From an uncultured Prevotellaceae bacterium (GTDB taxonomy: Bacteria; Bacteroidota; Bacteroidia; Bacteroidales; Bacteroidaceae), in the NCBI GenBank assembly GCA_900319385.1, contig ONOG01000031.1, positions 1 through 40,300 on the forward strand: 40,300 nt of DNA, read 5' to 3'. The translations under genes were made by a program, and so were the position numbers. Under the pieces are notes generated by a model. The model saw only the letters and a list, made by a program, of their open reading frames with translations, ran no database searches and was not told the DNA's origin. Shown here one piece after another: positions 1 through 6,988 of this stretch. Within the stretch, counting starts at the first letter, position 1. Every line of letters starts with the position of its first letter.

Positions 1-99
1 AGCCAGCAGCCGACGATGTTGCCGAGCAGCACGAGGCAAATCATGGTCCAGTCGCCCGTGGCGCGGATAAAGCCGGCCGTGCCTGTGTAGAGTTTCAGA
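1..99. repeat. Terminal direct repeat, left copy
   Basis: These 99 bases are identical to the last 99 bases of the window by direct reading. They lie inside the FNT-family gene. Overlapping the two copies gives one uninterrupted reading frame, so the repeat is either the overlap of a circular contig, the k-mer overlap of a looped assembly path, or the edge of a tandem duplication. Confidence 0.97.
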
Positions 100-254
100 C
101 CGTAATAGACGACGGTCATCAGTCCAAAAGCAAAGAGGCAGGCCCCCGCAACGCCTCCTACGCGGAGGTACACGGTGCCTGCCACAGAAATGCAGAGTCC
201 CGCCAGCATTGCCAGCGGGAACGTCTGCCTTGTGAGTTCCAGAAACTGTTTCAT
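1..254 (-). CDS. FNT-family (formate/nitrite transporter) channel, N-terminal part
   Basis: Integral membrane channel of the formate/nitrite transporter superfamily; the gene runs off the left edge. The ATG (254-252) overlaps the flotillin stop by 4 bases, so the two are translationally coupled. The visible part has a first hydrophobic helix (about residues 12-30), the motif VGGVAGACLFAFGL at the second, an LYTG motif, and the start of the third (LVLLGNIVGCW). Its C-terminal part is at 39847-40300 through the shared 99 bases. The joined protein would be 202 residues with six predicted helices, shorter than the roughly 260-280 of formate or nitrite channels such as FocA. The substrate cannot be read from the sequence. 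Confidence 0.8.
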   Translation of the reverse strand, partial: MKQFLELTRQTFPLAMLAGLCISVAGTVYLRVGGVAGACLFAFGLMTVVYYGLKLYTGTAGFIRATGDWTMICLVLLGNIVGCW

Positions 255-1546
255 TCCACTTCTTCGGCTTCAGCAGTTTCTACGGGTTTTTCAGCCTCTT
301 TCTTCTTCGCCAGATATTCCGGCAGATTGAGGCCGGCCATGTCGAAGAGTTCGTTGAGCGGGGGCACGGACTTCATCAGGCCGCTGACGAAATTGGCGGT
401 CGAGCCCTTGCCATCGGCGCTGTTGCCTCCGTCCCAGACGGTGACGTGGTCGATGTTGATGCCCTTGACAGCCTCGACTTGGGTCTTGACCAGTTCGGGC
501 AGTTTCTCGAGCAAGAGGAGCATGTAGGCTTTGTTGGCGTCGCCGCCGGCAGCCTGCACCATCTTGTCGTAACCGGCAGCCTGCTTCGTGAGCACTTCGT
601 ACAGACCCTTGGCCTCGGCCTCCATCTTGGCGAAGATGGCATCGGCCTCACCCTTGGCGTTCACGCGCTTCTGCTCGGCTTCGGCCTCGGCTTCGATGAT
701 GAGTCGGCGTTTCTCGATTTCCTGCGGAACGAGGACGTTGGCTTTCTGCGTAGCCTGTTCGCGCTCGGCACGTGCCAATTCTGCTTCTTTTTCGGCAGCA
801 TAGGCTTCCTGGCGTGCCAGGGCCTCCTGCACACGTTCGGCAGCCGTAGCCTTGCGCTGGGCCTCGGCCTCCTTCTCGCGGCGGTTGGCGTCACTCATGG
901 CGATATCCACCTTGGCCGTGTTCTCACCCTGCACAGCCGTGGCATTGGCCTCAGCTGTACGGATACGGGTTTCGCGGACGGCTTCTGCCTTACCGATTTC
1001 ACCGACCTTGTCCTGCTCAGCCACACGCACCTTGGCTTCGTTGATGGCCTTGGCAGCGGCTTCGCGTCCGAGGGCTTCGATATATCCGCTCTCGTCCTTG
1101 ATGTCGGTGACGTTCACGTTGATGAGTCGCAGACCGATTTTCTTCAGTTCGACCTCGACATTTGCCGAGATGCTTTCGAGGAACTTATCGCGGTCGTTGT
1201 TCAGTTCCTCGATGCTCATCGTGGCGATGACCAGACGCAGCTGACCGAACAGGATGTCGCGGGCGAGTTCCTGAATCTGAGTCGGCGTGAGGCCGAGCAG
1301 ACGTTCGGCGGCAGCGTTCATCGACTCGGGGTCGGTCGAGATGCCGACGGTGAAGCGGCTGGGCACATCGACGCGGATGTTCTGCCTCGACAGGGCGTTG
1401 GTCAGGTTGGCGTCGATCGAGATGGGCGTCAGCGAGAGGTAGGCATAGTCCTCGATGATGGGCCAGACGAAGGCACCACCGCCATGGACGCAGCGTGCAC
1501 TTATCACCACCACTGCCAATGCGATAATTACGAACATGGATTCCAT
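251..1546 (-). CDS. Flotillin / SPFH-domain membrane-scaffold protein
   Basis: Flotillin of the FloT/YuaG type, 431 aa from the ATG at 1546; a TTG two codons upstream is less likely. An N-terminal hydrophobic segment (about 5-16) is followed by the SPFH core (ALSRQNIRVDVPSRFTVGIS, then AAERLLGLTPTQIQELARD and LRLINVNVTDIKDESGY), then a long Ala/Glu-rich coiled coil (about 165-310) and a conserved C-terminal region (MKSVPPLNELFDMAGLNLP). Flotillins form oligomeric scaffolds in ordered membrane regions. The gene lies between an NfeD-like gene and a channel gene, matching the known NfeD-SPFH pairing (YuaF-YuaG). The N-terminus and coiled coil look shorter than in relatives as I remember them. 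Family is certain; cellular role is inferred. Confidence 0.93.
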   Translation of the reverse strand: MESMFVIIALAVVVISARCVHGGGAFVWPIIEDYAYLSLTPISIDANLTNALSRQNIRVDVPSRFTVGISTDPESMNAAAERLLGLTPTQIQELARDILFGQLRLVIATMSIEELNNDRDKFLESISANVEVELKKIGLRLINVNVTDIKDESGYIEALGREAAAKAINEAKVRVAEQDKVGEIGKAEAVRETRIRTAEANATAVQGENTAKVDIAMSDANRREKEAEAQRKATAAERVQEALARQEAYAAEKEAELARAEREQATQKANVLVPQEIEKRRLIIEAEAEAEQKRVNAKGEADAIFAKMEAEAKGLYEVLTKQAAGYDKMVQAAGGDANKAYMLLLLEKLPELVKTQVEAVKGINIDHVTVWDGGNSADGKGSTANFVSGLMKSVPPLNELFDMAGLNLPEYLAKKKEAEKPVETAEAEEVE

Positions 1547-1628
1547 AAACAAAATAAGTGAAAGGTGAAAAGTGAAAAGTGAATAATTAATAATGAAAAA
1601 TTAATAATGATAAACCCTCGCATCGCAG

Positions 1629-1660
1629 AGTCCTCCCCCATTCGGGGGAGTTAGAGGGGG
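1629..1660. repeat. GC-rich hairpin repeat at the nfeD 3' end
   Basis: The perfect stem CTCCCCC/GGGGGAG (1633-1639 with 1644-1650) begins directly after the NfeD stop on the minus strand. On that strand the element starts AAGCCCCCTCTAA, so it also supplies the last codons (Ser-Pro-Leu) and stop of that gene. It resembles the copies at 16901, 17026, 22121 and 29494. AT-rich GTGAAAAGTGAA-type repeats follow at 1558-1605. It could weaken transcription into the flotillin gene or stabilise the upstream message. Confidence 0.7.
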
Positions 1661-2253
1661 CTTACGCGCAGCGTCTCTCCGTCGATGATTTCGACCACAC
1701 GCACCTTCTGTCCCGAGGCAATGGCTTCGCCGTCGGTGAGGGCATCGACTTCGTGGAAGGCTCCGTTGACCGAAATCTGCACCTTGCCCTTGCCGGCATT
1801 CTCGCCGGGGATGCGCAGATAGACGTTGGCTGTTCGGCCCTGACAGTTCTTGATGTCGAAGGCGCCGTTGGCTTCAAACCGCTTCATCTGCTTCTTGATG
1901 AGGAAGAACACCCAGACGAACAGGCAGCCGACGGCCACGCTCACCAGCACGAGCAGCAGGGGACTGGGGATAAGGCGGTGGAAACTGATGCCTGCCCATC
2001 CAAAGCCGACGAAGAAGTTGACCATGTTGCGGATGGAGAAGAGCGAAACGGCGCCGCCCATGTCCATCGTGTCGCTGTCCATGTCGCCGAAGTCGGCCGT
2101 GTCGAAGTCCACGTCCACGTCGTGCCCGTCCATGCCCAGCATCGTCAGCACCATCTGAACGAGAAACACGGTGCTGGCCACCAGTGCGCAGCCCCAGAAC
2201 ATCTGTTGCATCCCGTCGAGGGCTGTAAACCAAGTTGTGAAGGTCTCAAACAT
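1651..2253 (-). CDS. NfeD-like membrane protein with C-terminal OB-fold domain
   Basis: 200 aa from the ATG at 2253; the frame is open further upstream, but the -7 element at 2382 and the protein architecture favour this start. One membrane helix lies near 17-40, an acidic stretch (DVDVDFDTADFGDMDSDTMD) follows, and two further helices fall at about 77-119. The last 60 residues have the NfeD OB-fold pattern (GRTANVYLRIPG, GKVQISVNGAFHEV, GQKVRVVEIIDGETLRV). NfeD-like proteins are partners of SPFH proteins, and the flotillin gene follows 104 bp downstream. The role in flotillin assembly is inferred from the family. The last three residues are encoded by the GC-rich repeat. Confidence 0.88.
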   Translation of the reverse strand: MFETFTTWFTALDGMQQMFWGCALVASTVFLVQMVLTMLGMDGHDVDVDFDTADFGDMDSDTMDMGGAVSLFSIRNMVNFFVGFGWAGISFHRLIPSPLLLVLVSVAVGCLFVWVFFLIKKQMKRFEANGAFDIKNCQGRTANVYLRIPGENAGKGKVQISVNGAFHEVDALTDGEAIASGQKVRVVEIIDGETLRVSPL

Positions 2254-2617
2254 ATTCCGTTTAATTTTAATGAAAACAATGCGTTGAAAAAATCTCTGTC
2301 CGACACGCTTTTCGTGCCGCTTTCTACTTAAAGAGAGCGGTGGCTGGCCGAATCTAACACCGCCCTCCCGCATAAACTATGCAAAGTTAACAATCCTCGG
2401 CGACACTCGCAAGTTTTTATGCCGAAAAAAACGTTGGAAACGATATAACATCCTCGGCTAAATTTTCAGCATCATTAAATCAGGCTGAAACCCTCGCTTG
2501 GATTCCAGTCTTCTTTGTCACCTTTGATTGGTTCATTACATGGTGTCTTAAGTTAACGTGAGTTCGGCGTAAGCAAAGCCATTTATTATCATGTACGTGC
2601 GCATGTGTATTGAAGCA
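2254..2617. other. Intergenic region upstream of nfeD
   Basis: 364 bases without a supported gene. It holds the nfeD leader and the -7 element at 2382-2389. The part from about 2400 on becomes AT-rich and marks the transition into the mobile-element remnant. I see no clear att-type direct repeat between this side and the 4370-4450 side. Confidence 0.6.
2382..2389 (-). promoter_or_regulatory. Bacteroidetes -7 element for nfeD-flotillin-FNT
   Basis: TAACTTTG on the minus strand matches the Bacteroidales -7 consensus TAnnTTTG, about 130 bases before the NfeD ATG. The expected -33 TTTG is not obvious. Confidence 0.5.
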
Positions 2618-2944
2618 TCATGTCTTGTAACCGCCTCTTACACCACGGCTATGACGCGCAGCTGACTTCCGAACTTTCAAAAGATCGAGCACCATATCGG
2701 CATCAGCAACAATGATTTTTCCATGGTGACTAACGGCAGCATCAATAACACCGCTCTTAAGCAGCCGCCAGATTGATGTATCCGACACACCAAGGAGTTC
2801 TTTAAGACCCGCGTACCCGTAGACATACTTTTTGGGTGTCTCTGTATCTACACAGCCTGTCATTGCCTGGCAGAGTGAATCTCTCAGGGCTTCTACAACT
2901 TCGCCGAGCGTTGCGCTAACGAATGGTTTTTCAAAATTTTTCAT
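2618..2944 (-). CDS. DUF3853-type protein (helix-turn-helix, mobile-element associated)
   Basis: 108 aa from the ATG at 2944; an upstream in-frame start at 2995 would add 17 lysine-rich residues and is less likely. The C-terminal half resembles a MerR/excisionase-like helix-turn-helix (YGYAGLKELLGVSDTSIWRL, then SGVIDAAVSHHGKIIVADAD). In Bacteroidales such proteins usually sit in integrative elements, and the integrase stub 1.2 kb away agrees. A possible promoter (TTTG at 2998-3001, CCTTTG core at 2972-2979, minus strand) lies upstream. A DNA-binding role in excision or regulation is inferred. The reading frame is intact, unlike its neighbours. Confidence 0.75.
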   Translation of the reverse strand: MKNFEKPFVSATLGEVVEALRDSLCQAMTGCVDTETPKKYVYGYAGLKELLGVSDTSIWRLLKSGVIDAAVSHHGKIIVADADMVLDLLKVRKSAARHSRGVRGGYKT

Positions 2945-3126
2945 TTTTGTTTTGTTTTTAATAAGATGCTGCAAAGGTCGATGTTTTTTTGACACATCAA
3001 ATTAAATTAGTACTTTCCTTACTAATATATAACAAATTATTGTTCAAATAATTAAGTTCTAGAATAACAAATAGAAAACTAGAATATAACTAGATTAAAT
3101 ATTAGATTTTCAATGTTAGGATGAGG

Positions 3127-3152
3127 TTGGTTTAAAAAAATGTGTATCTTTG
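3127..3152 (+). promoter_or_regulatory. Promoter of the broken frame at 3199
   Basis: TATCTTTG at 3145-3152 fits the Bacteroidales -7 consensus, with TTGG at 3127-3130 as a weak -33. It sits 47 bases before the ATG at 3199. Confidence 0.55.
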
Positions 3153-3198
3153 CGACGTTTTCAGCTATGTAGTTCAAAGTTAATCTTTAAGATAGAGC

Positions 3199-4113
3199 AT
3201 GAAATATCTTCAGGAATGGGTCACAACAGACCTTAACATACAGGTCCGATCACTTGAGGATGGTGCAACTTTGCCAGCCAAGGCCGCATTTTTCACAAAA
3301 AAAGCGAATAAGTTATTAGGCATTGGGCATGGATCGGCACTACGCTTAGTCAAACATGTTACATGGGCATCCATACATGATTTTACGTTTGATTCATGTG
3401 CTGTTAAGGTGGTGAAGCATAAAAATTCCTCTGACAACGAGGTACTGTATGTATCCGCAGATGATTTTATGTTAATGATTCAAGAAATTCGTGCCCTTTT
3501 ACAATTAGATAAAAGAAATTACAGGGGAATCCAGTTACAACCGATACAAGATAACTCAAATTTCTTTAGATGAGAGTTGTTGACACAAGATCAGAATGCT
3601 CGTCTATGTGAGTTGGTGAACCAGCGCAAAACACACGAAAAAAATATACAGGGTTACGAAAAAAGCATACAGGATGAAAAGAAAAAGCTTGATCTGTGCA
3701 ATGATGAAATTGCTACCATTCTTAATTCTCTAGCAGTAGATGAAGGCGAGCGCCATGGTAGTGACGATGAGCCAATTCCCCCTTTAACAGCAGAAGTCCG
3801 GAATTGTTTTGGGGAACCTGATGAAAGATTATATAGAAAAATTAAACGGGTAATTGACGAGAATTAGTATTCGTACGCTTTGCTGGCGAGGCTGGAAATT
3901 GCACTAGAGGAACTCAAGCAAGTTAAAACAAAGGGTAAACACACAACCTTTATAAGAGCTTTAAAAGCTTGGGGGCTCATATCCAATGAGGAAAAAAGTT
4001 CATGTGATCAAGTATGCGGTAACTACAATCGACTTTACGATAGCAGAGAAACGAATCCTAAATACGAAAATATTAAAAACATCTTATTCCCCCTTACTAA
4101 ATATACTTATTAA
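3199..4113 (+). pseudogene. Mobile-element gene with two in-frame stops (TGA 3571, TAG 3865)
   Basis: Three consecutive open segments (3199-3573, 3574-3867, 3868-4113) lie in one reading frame, separated only by TGA at 3571-3573 and TAG at 3865-3867. Read through, they give a 304-codon frame. Segment 1 starts with ATG behind a promoter. Segment 2 is a charged coiled-coil-like stretch (NQRKTHEKNIQGYEKSIQDE). Segment 3 carries FIRALKAWGLISNEEK. Segments 2 and 3 have only TTG codons as possible starts and no convincing ribosome site, so a single gene with two nonsense mutations is the simplest reading. Readthrough or three coupled small genes is possible. I do not recognise the function. AT-rich codon use sets it apart from its neighbours. 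Confidence 0.6.
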
Positions 4114-4117
4114 AATT

Positions 4118-4149
4118 AATAGCCCCAGAGAACTGAGGCTATTTTCTTT
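4118..4149 (+). terminator. Terminator after the broken frame
   Basis: The hairpin AATAGCC...GGCTATT, extended inward by CAG/CTG with one mismatch and an AGAA loop, is followed by a T-rich run (ATTTTCTTT). It lies just past the stop at 4111-4113 and overlaps the end of the converging integrase stub. Confidence 0.7.
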
Positions 4150-4411
4150 AAGTTTCTTGACGATGAGATGTAATGAATTGAAGCACCTTTTGCAAATTCA
4201 CTTCATCCATCCCGTCCAGCTGCTTGATAATTTGTGAGCGGTATTTAGAGCGGTTCCACCGTTCCATTTCCAAGGTTTGGGTTTCGGATGTCGTCTCGAT
4301 ATAGGGTTTCATGGTGGCATAGTTGCTGTGACCTGTGCATTTCATAACAACCTGAGGTGAAATTCCCATTGCCAGACTACACGAACGGCGAGGACGATGG
4401 GTCGGTTCAAG
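4148..4411 (-). pseudogene. C-terminal stub of a tyrosine recombinase (integrase)
   Basis: The frame encodes THRPRRSCSLAMGISPQVVM, then KCTGHSNYATMKPYI and a C-terminal tail. This is the end of a Bacteroidales phage-type integrase: an Arg of the H-x-x-R box, the GH box and the Tyr nucleophile in KPYI. Compared with remembered relatives, a few residues after RR seem deleted. Upstream the open frame reaches only a stop near 4472, inside the thioesterase leader, so the N-terminal domain and first catalytic Arg are absent. The longest ATG-started piece is 4148-4369 (73 aa). It cannot be an active recombinase. Confidence 0.8.
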
Positions 4412-4450
4412 TTTTTTGAGTCGGGGCGCGGCAATCTGACAAAAAATGCT

Positions 4451-4458
4451 TAATTTTG
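4451..4458 (+). promoter_or_regulatory. -7 element for the thioesterase-glycerate kinase operon
   Basis: TAATTTTG matches TAnnTTTG and lies 33 bases before the ATG at 4492. This argues against the upstream TTG start at 4456, which overlaps it. No good -33 sits at the usual distance; the mobile-element remnant begins there. Confidence 0.5.
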
Positions 4459-4491
4459 CCGTATCAAGGCATTAGATCAATACCGACCGAC

Positions 4492-4974
4492 ATGAAGAAA
4501 ATCATCAACCCCTGGCAGCACAAGCCTGAATACAACTGTTTCGGCTGCTGTCCGGACAATCCCATCGGGCTGCACCTGGAGTTTTACGAGGACGGCGACT
4601 ACGTCCTCAGCCGCTGGCAGCCCGAGAAAAACTATCAGGGATGGGTGAACACGATGCACGGCGGCATCCTCAGCACACTGATCGACGAGGTGTGCGGATG
4701 GGTGGTCACCCGCAAACTGCAAACCAGCGGCTACACCGTGCAGCTGAACGTGAAGTTTCGCAAGGCCGTACCGACCACCGAACCCGAACTGACCATCCGT
4801 GCCAAGGTTGCCAAACAGGTGCGCAACCTGGCCTACATCCACGCCGAAATCGTCAATTCGGCGGGCGAAGTGTGCAACGAAGGGGAGGCCATCTACTTCC
4901 TCATGCCGCCTGAGAAGGCCCACGAGATGGGGTTTGAGCGCTGCGAGGTCGAAGGCGAATCAGCGGTTGTGTGA
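4492..4974 (+). CDS. PaaI-type hotdog-fold thioesterase
   Basis: 160 aa hotdog-fold acyl-CoA thioesterase of the PaaI/YbgC kind. The key motif is NTMHGGILSTLIDEVCGW (about residues 52-69): His-Gly-Gly followed by the helix with the conserved acidic residue. The strand pattern TVQLNVKFRKAVPTTEPEL follows, then a closing strand (GEAIYF). A cysteine-rich N-terminus (NCFGCCPDNPIGLHLEF) is common in this subgroup. The stop is one base from the glycerate kinase ATG, so they form an operon. The acyl substrate is unknown. ATG 4492 was preferred to TTG 4456 because of the -7 element at 4451. Confidence 0.85.
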   Translation: MKKIINPWQHKPEYNCFGCCPDNPIGLHLEFYEDGDYVLSRWQPEKNYQGWVNTMHGGILSTLIDEVCGWVVTRKLQTSGYTVQLNVKFRKAVPTTEPELTIRAKVAKQVRNLAYIHAEIVNSAGEVCNEGEAIYFLMPPEKAHEMGFERCEVEGESAVV

Positions 4975-4975
4975 G

Positions 4976-6031
4976 ATGAAAGTCGTCGTTGCCATCGACT
5001 CGTTCAAAGGCTGTCTGTCGTCGGCTGAAGCCAATGCAGCCGCAGCCGAGGGCGTCAGGAGCGTCGTTCCCGATGCCAAGGTGCTGTCGGTGCCTGTCAG
5101 CGACGGCGGCGAAGGATTTCTCGAAGCCTGTGCTTCGGCCGTCGGAGGCGAACGTGTGAGGCTCACGGTGCACGACCCGCTGATGCGACCGACCGAGGCT
5201 CAGTACCTGCTCTGCGGCCCAACGGCCTTCATCGAATCGGCCCAGGCCTGCGGACTCACCCTGCTCCAGCCGCACGAACGCAACCCGCTCGTCGCCAGCA
5301 GCTACGGATTGGGAGAAATCGTGGCCAACGCTGTCGGCCGAGGCGCCACCCACGTGGTGGTCGGGCTGGGCGGCAGCGGCACCAGCGATGTGGGCATAGG
5401 GATGCTGCGGGCACTGAGCGACGCATTTTTGGTGGAGGACATTGCCCTCTGCGACACCCTGCGCCACGTACGTTTCACCGTGGCTTCCGACGTGCAGAAT
5501 CCGCTTTGCGGTCCCGACGGAGCTGCCCACGGCTTTTCCATCCAGAAAGGTGCTACGAATGCCATGCTGCCCATCTTGGAAGAGCGGGCACGAACGTTTG
5601 CGAACGACTCCGCCCTCCGCATGGGTTTCGACCGCTCGGAGCAGAAAGGTGCCGGAGCTGCCGGCGGCCTGGGCTATGCCTTTCTGCAATACCTCAACGC
5701 GGAATACCAGTCGGGCGTCCACTTGCTGCTCGACCTCATCCGGTTTTCAGAAAAAACAAAGGGGGCCGACCTCATCATCACGGGCGAAGGGTCGGCCGAC
5801 CGTCAGACGCTGATGGGCAAACTGCCGATGGGCATTCTGCAGCGGGCGCAGGGCGTACCGGTCGTGCTGATTGCCGGAATGACGTTCGATGAATACCAGC
5901 TCCTTGAGGAGGGTTTCGCGCAGGTGGTTTGCATCAATCCTCCCGACCTTCCCATCGTCGAGTGCCTGAAGCCCGACGTGGCGCGTCGCAACATCCGCCA
6001 CACCGTCGCTCAGCTCCTGTCACAGCTGTAG
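4976..6031 (+). CDS. glxK: Glycerate kinase (GarK/GlxK family)
   Basis: 351 aa; phosphorylates D-glycerate (2-phosphoglycerate in the GarK/GlxK family), feeding lower glycolysis. It opens with the family signature VVVAIDSFKGCLSSAEAN, followed by PVSDGGEGFLEA, the Gly-rich GLGGSGTSDVGIGMLRAL, GAAGGLGYAFL and ITGEGSADRQTLMGKLP. Length is slightly below the usual 370-380. The ATG follows the thioesterase stop by one base. The 3' end overlaps the converging GNAT gene by 12 bases, with no terminator between them. The physiological link to the thioesterase is not evident. Confidence 0.92.
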   Translation: MKVVVAIDSFKGCLSSAEANAAAAEGVRSVVPDAKVLSVPVSDGGEGFLEACASAVGGERVRLTVHDPLMRPTEAQYLLCGPTAFIESAQACGLTLLQPHERNPLVASSYGLGEIVANAVGRGATHVVVGLGGSGTSDVGIGMLRALSDAFLVEDIALCDTLRHVRFTVASDVQNPLCGPDGAAHGFSIQKGATNAMLPILEERARTFANDSALRMGFDRSEQKGAGAAGGLGYAFLQYLNAEYQSGVHLLLDLIRFSEKTKGADLIITGEGSADRQTLMGKLPMGILQRAQGVPVVLIAGMTFDEYQLLEEGFAQVVCINPPDLPIVECLKPDVARRNIRHTVAQLLSQL

Positions 6032-6511
6032 GATTTTCTGATAGGCCAGGCGCTCGTCGCCGTTGGCCAGGAGGATGATTCCGCAGTAGCGAAAGCCGTT
6101 TCGGGCAATGCAGTGCTGCATGATGCGGTTGTCGCGGTGGGTGTCGATGCGGATGTTTCGGTCGTGTGAAAAACAAAAGTCCATGATGTGTCGGAACACA
6201 CCATGGACATGTGGATAGCTGGCAATGCGGTGAACGACATGGTAGGGCAGGATGTCGTCGGTCCATGCCCCGTCGTAGATCTTGGCGTAGGTCGGTTCAG
6301 GCGAAGGGAGAAAGGCAAAATAGGCCACCACGGCGGCGTCTGCCTCCATCACATAGGCAGCACCACGACGGATGTCGTCCATGATGACCGACTCCGACGG
6401 GTAGCCATCGGTCCATTGGTGGCGGTTGCCCGACTGCCGCATGATGTCCTTGGCGGCATCCACAACGTGCATGATGGCAGCCATGTCGGCCGGTTTCGCC
6501 TTTCTAATCAC
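6020..6511 (-). CDS. GNAT-family N-acetyltransferase
   Basis: 163 aa with a GTG start (6511-6509), 7 bases after the stop of the upstream FMN-binding gene. The N-terminus IRKAKPADMAAIMHVVDAAK is typical of GNAT proteins, and the C-terminal half has the strand-helix pattern of the acetyl-CoA fold (RIDTHRDNRIMQHCIARNGF, with the final Asn-x-x-Met/Arg helix). The acceptor is unknown. It is the last gene of a three-gene minus-strand set and overlaps the glycerate kinase end. Confidence 0.8.
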   Translation of the reverse strand: MIRKAKPADMAAIMHVVDAAKDIMRQSGNRHQWTDGYPSESVIMDDIRRGAAYVMEADAAVVAYFAFLPSPEPTYAKIYDGAWTDDILPYHVVHRIASYPHVHGVFRHIMDFCFSHDRNIRIDTHRDNRIMQHCIARNGFRYCGIILLANGDERLAYQKILQL

Positions 6512-6518
6512 CGCTTTT

Positions 6519-6971
6519 TTACTTCTTTTTCTTCGAAGAATAGTATTTCAGTCCCTCCTGCACATTCTCGATGAGTGCGTTCGACGTGAATGTGGCACCG
6601 GTGACGGCATCGACTTTCAGCTTCTGAGCGTCGGCGACTTTCTTGCCGTTCCACTTCTCGAGAATCGGACGGCACATGTCGAGATACTTCGCACCCTCGT
6701 TGTTGCGCAGGGCCTCCACCTTGACGACTTTCCCCTTCTTGATGTAGATCTCGACGGGTGTGAGGTCGCGGTAGCCACGCACTTCCTTACACAGGGCTGC
6801 GGTGTTGATGACGACGGTACCGTCCTTCTGCTTCGTCTGCGTAGGCGCATCGGTGGGGATGACGTAGCGCTGACGGCGTGGGCGTTGTTCGTTCTGCGTG
6901 TTGGCATCCTGCGCCATCATGCCGAGGGCACAGGCTTGGAGGGCAAAGAGAAAAATAGCTAAGCGTTTCAT
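6519..6971 (-). CDS. Exported FMN-binding domain protein
   Basis: 150 aa from the ATG at 6971, chosen because it begins a clear signal peptide (MKRLAIFLFALQACALGMMA). The C-terminal part is an FMN-binding domain as in NqrC/RnfG, with the flavinylation motif DAVTGATFTS (Asp-x-x-Ser/Thr-Gly-Ala-Thr); the Thr is the expected attachment site for FMN transferred by ApbE. A lysine-rich tail (SSKKKK) ends the protein. No ApbE or partner oxidoreductase is adjacent. Seen: signal and motif. Known: the motif is flavinylated in the family. Inferred: an extracytoplasmic electron carrier. Confidence 0.85.
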   Translation of the reverse strand: MKRLAIFLFALQACALGMMAQDANTQNEQRPRRQRYVIPTDAPTQTKQKDGTVVINTAALCKEVRGYRDLTPVEIYIKKGKVVKVEALRNNEGAKYLDMCRPILEKWNGKKVADAQKLKVDAVTGATFTSNALIENVQEGLKYYSSKKKK

Positions 6972-6988
6972 TTTGTGCAATGTTTTGA

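Larger units (their letters stand above)
2600..4447. mobile_element. Decayed integrative element remnant
   Basis: An AT-rich island in GC-rich surroundings. It holds a DUF3853-type excisionase-like gene (minus), a reading frame broken by two stops (plus), a terminator and the C-terminal stub of a tyrosine recombinase (minus). These are the only mobile-element-type genes in the window. The right edge abuts the thioesterase promoter at 4451. Boundaries are approximate because no terminal repeats were found. Confidence 0.65.

Noticed and set aside
446..1561. Long plus-strand frame of 371 codons opposite the flotillin gene
   Set aside because: Shadow of a GC-rich coding region; no promoter, no domain, and the minus-strand gene is unambiguous.
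3127..4150. Toxin-antitoxin pair in the AT-rich island
   Set aside because: The frames are in one reading frame separated by stops, and none resembles a known toxin or antitoxin; a decayed single gene is simpler.
2400..4450. Attachment-site direct repeats flanking the mobile remnant
   Set aside because: No convincing direct repeat was found by eye on the two sides; the right end appears truncated.
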